Shown one piece after another: positions 4,971-9,310 of a DNA stretch of 9,310 bases. Below the pieces are notes generated by a model that was not told the DNA's origin, did not search any database, and was given only the letters and a program-made list of their open reading frames with translations. Location of the stretch: NCBI GenBank assembly GCA_031283745.1, contig JAITBH010000073.1, positions 1 through 9,310 on the forward strand, given 5' to 3'. The stretch comes from Candidatus Ectomicrobium neotermitis. GTDB taxonomy: Bacteria; Elusimicrobiota; Endomicrobiia; Endomicrobiales; Endomicrobiaceae. The position numbers and the translations under genes were made by a program. The number at the start of each line of letters is the position of its first letter. Position 1 is the first letter of the stretch.

Positions 4971-5622
4971 TCAGGCGGGTTTCTTCTGCCCAGCTGCGTC
5001 TTATATAGAGAGGCTTAATTTTTGACCAGTGAATTGGTTTTATCAAATGGGCGGCAGAGGCAAGCGTTGAGGCGGTTGGAAAGTGGAAATATGCGGGCAA
5101 GGAGACGCTAAACGCTCCAAGCTCGCTTAGAAAAATGTCTTTGTATGCTATTGCTGCACTGCCGACTATCAAAATTTTGTTTTTGTCCCGCTTATGCTTT
5201 GAGCAAAAATGTTTAACGGTGCAAATAGAAATCCCTCCAGCCTTATCCTTTAGATAAATCTCATCTCTTAAAGCATCTATGGCAGCCACAACCTTTATCC
5301 CCTTTATCCCAAATAGAGATGACTCCAAAACGGTCAAAGAATCTGTTGCTGCTATGGGCTTATTTAGACATTGTGCAAGGGTTTTTATCACGGTCAAGGC
5401 AACTCTTATCCCTGTAAAACTGCCAGGCCCAGTGGAAACGGCAAAAAGGTCTATCGATTGATAGGTGTTTTGGGTGGTTTTGAGAAGGTTTTCGATTGTA
5501 GGTATAAGTAACTCGGAACTTTTGAGGGATTTGTTATAGAAAAAAGAGGCTATGGTGGACCCGTTTTCATTTATGGCTACGCTGAAAGCCTGACCTGAGG
5601 TTTCTGCTGATAAAATTTTCAT
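4960..5622 (-). CDS. tsaB: tRNA t6A37 biosynthesis protein TsaB (YeaZ)
   Basis: TsaB is a non-catalytic ASKHA-fold partner of TsaD. With TsaE and TsaC it forms the bacterial threonylcarbamoyl-transfer machinery that makes t6A at position 37 of ANN-decoding tRNAs in the cytoplasm. The protein has 220 residues, the normal family length. Visible signatures are MKILSAETS at the N terminus, the hallmark GPGSFTGIRVAL (65-76), AAIDALRDEIY (113-123), and the C-terminal PLYIRRSWAEE (204-214). It starts with an ATGA overlap with the upstream tsaE stop codon, so translation is likely coupled. The final codons run directly into the repeat array: the TGA stop is part of the repeat word AAGTGATCAGTGG. The last residues (RLKGK) may therefore be shaped by the repeat, but the conserved core is complete. 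Identification is firm. Confidence 0.97.
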   Translation of the reverse strand: MKILSAETSGQAFSVAINENGSTIASFFYNKSLKSSELLIPTIENLLKTTQNTYQSIDLFAVSTGPGSFTGIRVALTVIKTLAQCLNKPIAATDSLTVLESSLFGIKGIKVVAAIDALRDEIYLKDKAGGISICTVKHFCSKHKRDKNKILIVGSAAIAYKDIFLSELGAFSVSLPAYFHFPTASTLASAAHLIKPIHWSKIKPLYIRRSWAEETRLKGK

Positions 5623-6107
5623 CTTTGTCCTTTTTGGAATGTTATTTCCCTATTGTTTGTGCCTTGCACATAGCTAAATTTAATATCCCAAGTCTTTATT
5701 TTGTCTGCCCCCGCTAACCTCTCCGACCACTCGACAAGGGCGATATTGCCGCTATATAGGTATTGCTCTATGTCTATATCCCAAATATCTGCACCAGAAA
5801 GCCTATACAAATCTAAATGGAATAGCTTTAGCCCGTTTTTGGCACTGTATTCTTTGGCAACAATAAAACTTGAACTTTGCACCAAACCCTTATTGCCAAA
5901 AGCCCCAACTACTCCTTGCACAAAAGTCGTTTTGCCTGCCCCCAGATCCCCTTTTAAGAACACGATGTCGCCTTTGTTTAAGAGCCCTGCAAAAAGCCTG
6001 CCCATCTTTTGCGTTTGAGATGCTGATTTGGTCAGAAAGGTTTGGGGTTTTGAGGTTTTAGAAATGGTTAAAGCCTGCGAACTTAATTTCTGATTTTTTG
6101 TTTCCAT
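5619..6107 (-). CDS. tsaE: tRNA t6A37 biosynthesis ATPase TsaE (YjeE)
   Basis: TsaE is the P-loop ATPase that binds the TsaB-TsaD complex and drives cycles of t6A formation. The Walker A motif is GDLGAGKTT at about residue 53-61. LFHLDLYRL (95-103) and LVEWSERL (near 124-131) match the conserved HxDxYR and EW segments of the family. The protein is 162 residues from ATG at 6107; the codon just before is TTG and would add one residue. The first 22 or so residues precede the usual family start (near FLTKSASQTQ) and overlap the 3' end of thiL by 50 bp. No ATG, GTG or TTG occurs between 6107 and the conserved core, so the long overlap appears real. A weak AAGG lies about 12 nt upstream. The gene overlaps tsaB by 4 bp at its 3' end. 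Confidence 0.96.
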   Translation of the reverse strand: METKNQKLSSQALTISKTSKPQTFLTKSASQTQKMGRLFAGLLNKGDIVFLKGDLGAGKTTFVQGVVGAFGNKGLVQSSSFIVAKEYSAKNGLKLFHLDLYRLSGADIWDIDIEQYLYSGNIALVEWSERLAGADKIKTWDIKFSYVQGTNNREITFQKGQR

Positions 6108-7053
6108 CAATAATTACAACCTTTTTTGTTTTAGTTATGCGTCCGATATAAGAAATTTGAGGGAGAAGCTTTTTTAGCTTGAGCGCCTTCTTGGGGCTGA
6201 CGGCAAAAGTTAATTCATAGTCCTCTCCGCCAAAAAGGGCAGCTTCAACTATCTTTTGCCTGTCTTTGACAACATTTTTTAACTGCTTTGAAACGGGTAT
6301 TGCCTCAAAGTCTATCTCGGCGCCTGCTTTAGACGCTTGGGCAATTAACTTTATCGAAAAAAATAGCCCGTCTGAGGAATCGGTCATCGCTGAACAGAAA
6401 GCCGATATTGCCTGCCCCTCTTTTAGACGAGCTTTTGGGCTGTTTTGCCTTGAAATGAGATATTTTTCGTCCTTAGTGAAAGTTTTTTTGGGGCCGCTAA
6501 GCAGCTTTAAGCCCCAGCCTGCATCGCCGAAAGTGTTTGTTACACCTATCAAGTCCCCTGCTTTTGCCCCGCTTCTCTTTATGAGCTTGGCGCCTTGCGG
6601 CGAAAAACCTAAGGCAGTGATTGAAATAGCTATTTTGCCGCCCCTCACCGTATCGCCTCCGGCAATATAAACCCCGTATTTTTTGCAAACATCTTTTATG
6701 CCCCGTGCAAACTCTTTAACAAAGGTGACAGCGGTGTTTTTCGGCAGGCATAGCCCGACAAGAATATATGCGGGTTTAACAAAACCCATAGAGGCTAAGT
6801 CGCTGATATTTACCTCAACGCTCTTTTGGGCAAGCTGATAGGGGGTTGTCCAGGCGCTCTTAAAGTGAACATCTTCGATGAGCAGATCTTTTGTGGCAGA
6901 TATTGTGCTGCCTTGCGGGGTGTTAAAACAAAAAGCATCGTCTCCGATGTCGACAAGGGGGGCTTTGAGATGGGCTTTTGGGAAGGTGTGAGGTTTTAAG
7001 AGGTTGATAATTCCAAACTCACCAAGCGATGAGATGGTTTTACTTGTTTTCAT
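6058..7053 (-). CDS. thiL: Thiamine-monophosphate kinase ThiL
   Basis: ThiL phosphorylates thiamine monophosphate with ATP to give thiamine diphosphate, the active cofactor, in the cytoplasm. At 331 residues it has the usual length. Family motifs are all visible: LGEFGIINLL at the N terminus, IGDDAF (36-41), TKDLLIEDVHF (54-64), NISDLASMG (82-90), AGGDT (131-135), MTDSSDGL (223-230) and GGEDYEL (275-281). The acidic residues of these motifs bind Mg-ATP in the PurM-like fold. The ATG start lies inside the last codons of the upstream activase-like gene (14-bp overlap), and its own end overlaps tsaE by 50 bp, so the genes form one tightly packed transcription unit. thiL next to tsaE/tsaB is a known arrangement in several bacteria. 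No thiamine riboswitch is seen, as expected inside an operon. Confidence 0.97.
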   Translation of the reverse strand: MKTSKTISSLGEFGIINLLKPHTFPKAHLKAPLVDIGDDAFCFNTPQGSTISATKDLLIEDVHFKSAWTTPYQLAQKSVEVNISDLASMGFVKPAYILVGLCLPKNTAVTFVKEFARGIKDVCKKYGVYIAGGDTVRGGKIAISITALGFSPQGAKLIKRSGAKAGDLIGVTNTFGDAGWGLKLLSGPKKTFTKDEKYLISRQNSPKARLKEGQAISAFCSAMTDSSDGLFFSIKLIAQASKAGAEIDFEAIPVSKQLKNVVKDRQKIVEAALFGGEDYELTFAVSPKKALKLKKLLPQISYIGRITKTKKVVIIDGNKKSEIKFAGFNHF

Positions 7054-9310
7054 TGCTGTTTTTTCCAGTTGCCATAGCTTTATGGGCTACCGACATCATA
7101 AGTTTTATTCTGTTTATCTGATTGACCTCGCTTGCGCCCGGGTCATAATCAATTGCTGCTATATTTACCTGCGGAAATCTGCGGTGCAACTCTTTTAGCA
7201 CGCCTTTGCCGGTTATGTGGTTAGGCAGACATCCAAATGGCTGAATGCAGACTATATTATTGATGCCTGTCTCGATTAGCTCAAGCATTTCGGCAGTCAG
7301 CAGCCACCCTTCGCCGGTTTGATTGCAAGGAGAAATAATCTCCGATGCCATCTTGGCAAGGACTTTGGTCTTAGTAAAAGAGTTGAAATGAACACTTTTG
7401 TTGAGGCTGCGGCGGACAACATTCCTCTTTGATTCAAGAACTGTAGATGCCAATCGGCTGATGATGCTGTTTTTAAGCTTGCCCTCAAGATATTGATGTT
7501 TATGAACATCGTCTAAAAGGCAGTAGATCAAGAAATCGGTCAGGTCTGGAACGACTGCCTCCGCCCCTTCATTTTCCAAAACGCCGACAAGGTTATTGTT
7601 TGCATCAGGGTGAAACTTGACCAAAATCTCCCCGACAATCCCAACACGAGGCTTTTTGATTTTCTTTATGGGTATCTCGTCAAACTCTTTGATGATATTG
7701 TTGACAACATTTGAAAACTCAAGATGAAAAATTAAGCCTATTCTTGAGGACAAATATAGGAGCCACTTTTCAACTAAAGCGTCCGTTTGCCCCGCATTTA
7801 CCTCATAAGGCCGCATACGGTTTGAAACACGCAAAAGCAGGTCGCTGTAAAGTAAAACAAAAAGTGCGTCTATGATGAGTTTTAGGGAGAATTTGAACTT
7901 GTTTTTGTCGGGACCGTTGGGGGTTAAACCCAAAACAATTATAGGGACATTCTTAAAACCGCTCTTTTCGACCGCCTTCCTCAAAAAAGCCGCATAATTT
8001 GTAGCCCTGCAGCCCCCTCCCGTTTGAGAAATTATCACAGCGGTCTTGTCGGTATCGTATTTTCCTGACTTTAAGGCATGTATCAGCTGGCCAACCACAA
8101 CGATGGTCGGATAGCAGGCATCATTGTTTACATACCTCAGCCCCTCCTCAATATCCTCTTTGCTGACTGTAGGCAAAACCTCAAAGTGCAGACCGTGCTT
8201 TCTCATGACCGCCCCCACCAGCCTAAAATGTATCGGAGCCATTTGGGGGCATAAAATCGTGTAGGTATCCTTCATTTCTTTGGTGAACTCGGTAAACTTT
8301 GTCCCCGCAAAAATGTCTCGTGGAAACTTCAAGCCCTTCCTTTCTTTGATTGAGGCAAGCAAAGAGCGAATCCTTATTCTTATCGCCCCAAGATTTGACC
8401 CTTCGTCAATTTTTAGCACCGTGTATATTTTTCCAGACTTAGAAAGTATCTCTTCGGTTTGCTCGGTGGTGATAGCGTCTAAACCGCAGCCAAAAGAGTT
8501 GAGCTGTATGAGTTCGACACTGTCTATGCTTGAGGCAAGAAGCGCCGCTCGATAAAGGCGGGAATGATACATCCACTGATCGATAAAATTTATCTTGGGC
8601 AGGGGTGAGGAAAGATGTGCCACGCAGTCCTCAGTTAAAACTATCATTCCAAGCGATGAGATTAAATCTGCAATGCCGTGATTTATGGCGGGGTCTATGT
8701 GATAGGGTCTGCCGGCAAGAATTATGGCGGGAAGAGATGCCGCCTTTATCTCTTTGACATACTTTGCACCCGTTTTTCTGATGTCTTTTTTAAACAAGTT
8801 CAATGAAGCCCGAGCTTTCAAAACAGACAATATGAGTTCCTTTTTGGTGATTTTGTATTCCTTGAACTCTTGATTTAGCCTAAAGATCAGACGTTTTAGA
8901 TCATTAAAAGGAAGGAAAGGCTGCATAAACTTTATCCCCTTTTCCTCTAATGCGTTCATATTTAAGCGAATGACCTCTGGATAGCCGCCAACAACAGGGC
9001 AGTTATAGTGATTGTCGGCATTGCTAAATTCTTTCATCTCAAAAGGTATGCAGGGATAAAAAATGGTTTTGACACCTTTCTTGATGAGGTTTTCTATATG
9101 CCCGTGAACCATTTTTGCAGGAAAACAAACGGTTTGAGAGGGGATACTTTCAAGACCTTCATTGAAAAGATCGCTTGAGGAAGGGTCAGAGAGGACTACC
9201 CGAAAGCCAAGATTTGTAAAAAATTCAAACCAAAAGGGGTAGTTTTCATACATATTCAAGGCTCTGGGTATCCCTATCTCGCCGCGATGGGCTTTTTGGA
9301 TAGGCAGGGG
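7040..9310 (-). CDS. 2-hydroxyacyl-CoA dehydratase activase-related large protein (DUF2229/HgdB-like region), 5' partial
   Basis: The frame is open to the window edge. The 17 codons before the TTG at 9259 read ...HRGEIGIPRA and lead into LNMYENYPFW, so GEIGIPRALNMYENYPFW is an internal DUF2229 signature and the true start is outside the window. Residues below count from 9259. Residues 1-220 match the DUF2229-type section (VVLSDPSSSDLF, CFPAKMVHGH, GRPYHIDPAINHGI). Residues 250-460 carry HgdB-like segments (NSFGCGLDA, NDACYPTIVVVGQL, GGGCRATNYAAFLRKA). The C terminus has PFGCLPNHITGKG and DYDPGASEVNQINRIKLM. Cysteines at 45, 70, 212, 258, 337, 382, 417, 645, 671 and 677 are plausible Fe-S ligands. 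Whole family members of about 1,400 residues begin with BadF/BcrA-type ATPase domains, which would be upstream. Relatives activate radical 2-hydroxyacyl-CoA dehydratases by ATP-driven electron transfer, but the substrate of this stand-alone class is unknown. It overlaps thiL by 14 bp. Confidence 0.9.
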   Translation of the reverse strand, partial: PLPIQKAHRGEIGIPRALNMYENYPFWFEFFTNLGFRVVLSDPSSSDLFNEGLESIPSQTVCFPAKMVHGHIENLIKKGVKTIFYPCIPFEMKEFSNADNHYNCPVVGGYPEVIRLNMNALEEKGIKFMQPFLPFNDLKRLIFRLNQEFKEYKITKKELILSVLKARASLNLFKKDIRKTGAKYVKEIKAASLPAIILAGRPYHIDPAINHGIADLISSLGMIVLTEDCVAHLSSPLPKINFIDQWMYHSRLYRAALLASSIDSVELIQLNSFGCGLDAITTEQTEEILSKSGKIYTVLKIDEGSNLGAIRIRIRSLLASIKERKGLKFPRDIFAGTKFTEFTKEMKDTYTILCPQMAPIHFRLVGAVMRKHGLHFEVLPTVSKEDIEEGLRYVNNDACYPTIVVVGQLIHALKSGKYDTDKTAVIISQTGGGCRATNYAAFLRKAVEKSGFKNVPIIVLGLTPNGPDKNKFKFSLKLIIDALFVLLYSDLLLRVSNRMRPYEVNAGQTDALVEKWLLYLSSRIGLIFHLEFSNVVNNIIKEFDEIPIKKIKKPRVGIVGEILVKFHPDANNNLVGVLENEGAEAVVPDLTDFLIYCLLDDVHKHQYLEGKLKNSIISRLASTVLESKRNVVRRSLNKSVHFNSFTKTKVLAKMASEIISPCNQTGEGWLLTAEMLELIETGINNIVCIQPFGCLPNHITGKGVLKELHRRFPQVNIAAIDYDPGASEVNQINRIKLMMSVAHKAMATGKNSNENK

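Noticed and set aside
5279..6670. Plus-strand open frames opposite tsaB, tsaE and thiL
   Set aside because: They lie wholly antisense to genes with full conserved motifs and show no recognisable domains of their own.
7297..8555. Short open frames within the activase-like gene, on both strands
   Set aside because: They are shadows of a long frame rich in conserved cysteine motifs, with no independent support.

Overview
The window looks like a chromosomal segment of an uncultivated, probably anaerobic bacterium with an outer membrane. The evidence is an OmpA-type envelope protein, a large cysteine-rich protein of the 2-hydroxyacyl-CoA dehydratase activase family (typical of strict anaerobes), moderately AT-rich DNA, and abundant short composite repeats. 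The phylum cannot be fixed from the sequence. A Margulisbacteria/WOR-1-like or similar candidate-phylum lineage is only a guess.

Layout. (1) Positions 1-1221, plus strand: the 3' part of an outer-membrane protein gene, with the last beta strands of a barrel, a roughly 200-residue Q/R/T-rich linker, and a C-terminal OmpA-like peptidoglycan-binding domain. Most of the linker is translated repeat DNA of the same family found between genes elsewhere in the window. (2) Positions 1222-1352: a short convergent gap ending in one copy of the composite repeat. (3) Positions 1316-4663, minus strand: a compact three-gene Type II (IIS-like) restriction-modification operon. It holds an AlwI/Nt.BstNBI-family endonuclease followed by two beta-class DNA methyltransferases, all overlapping. 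The last methyltransferase has no ATG/GTG/TTG start upstream of its catalytic motif but has a well-placed Shine-Dalgarno before an ATT codon. (4) Positions 4664-4959: a gene-free stretch filled by a composite array of 7-bp units, GC-rich spacers and small hairpins. (5) Positions 4960-9310, minus strand: a housekeeping operon reading activase-like protein (cut by the window edge), thiL, tsaE, tsaB, with each junction overlapping.

How it works together. The endonuclease and two methyltransferases form a self-contained defence module. Two methyltransferases fit an asymmetric target in which each strand needs its own modification. thiL makes thiamine diphosphate, and tsaE/tsaB take part in the universal t6A37 tRNA modification.

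The most notable signal is the repeat family. It lies in inverted orientation on both sides of the restriction-modification module, supplies the stop codons of the last methyltransferase and of tsaB, encodes a short C-terminal tail on that methyltransferase, and is expanded in frame inside the envelope protein. The in-gene expansion includes 10-bp and 7-bp tandem units whose copy-number change would shift the reading frame.
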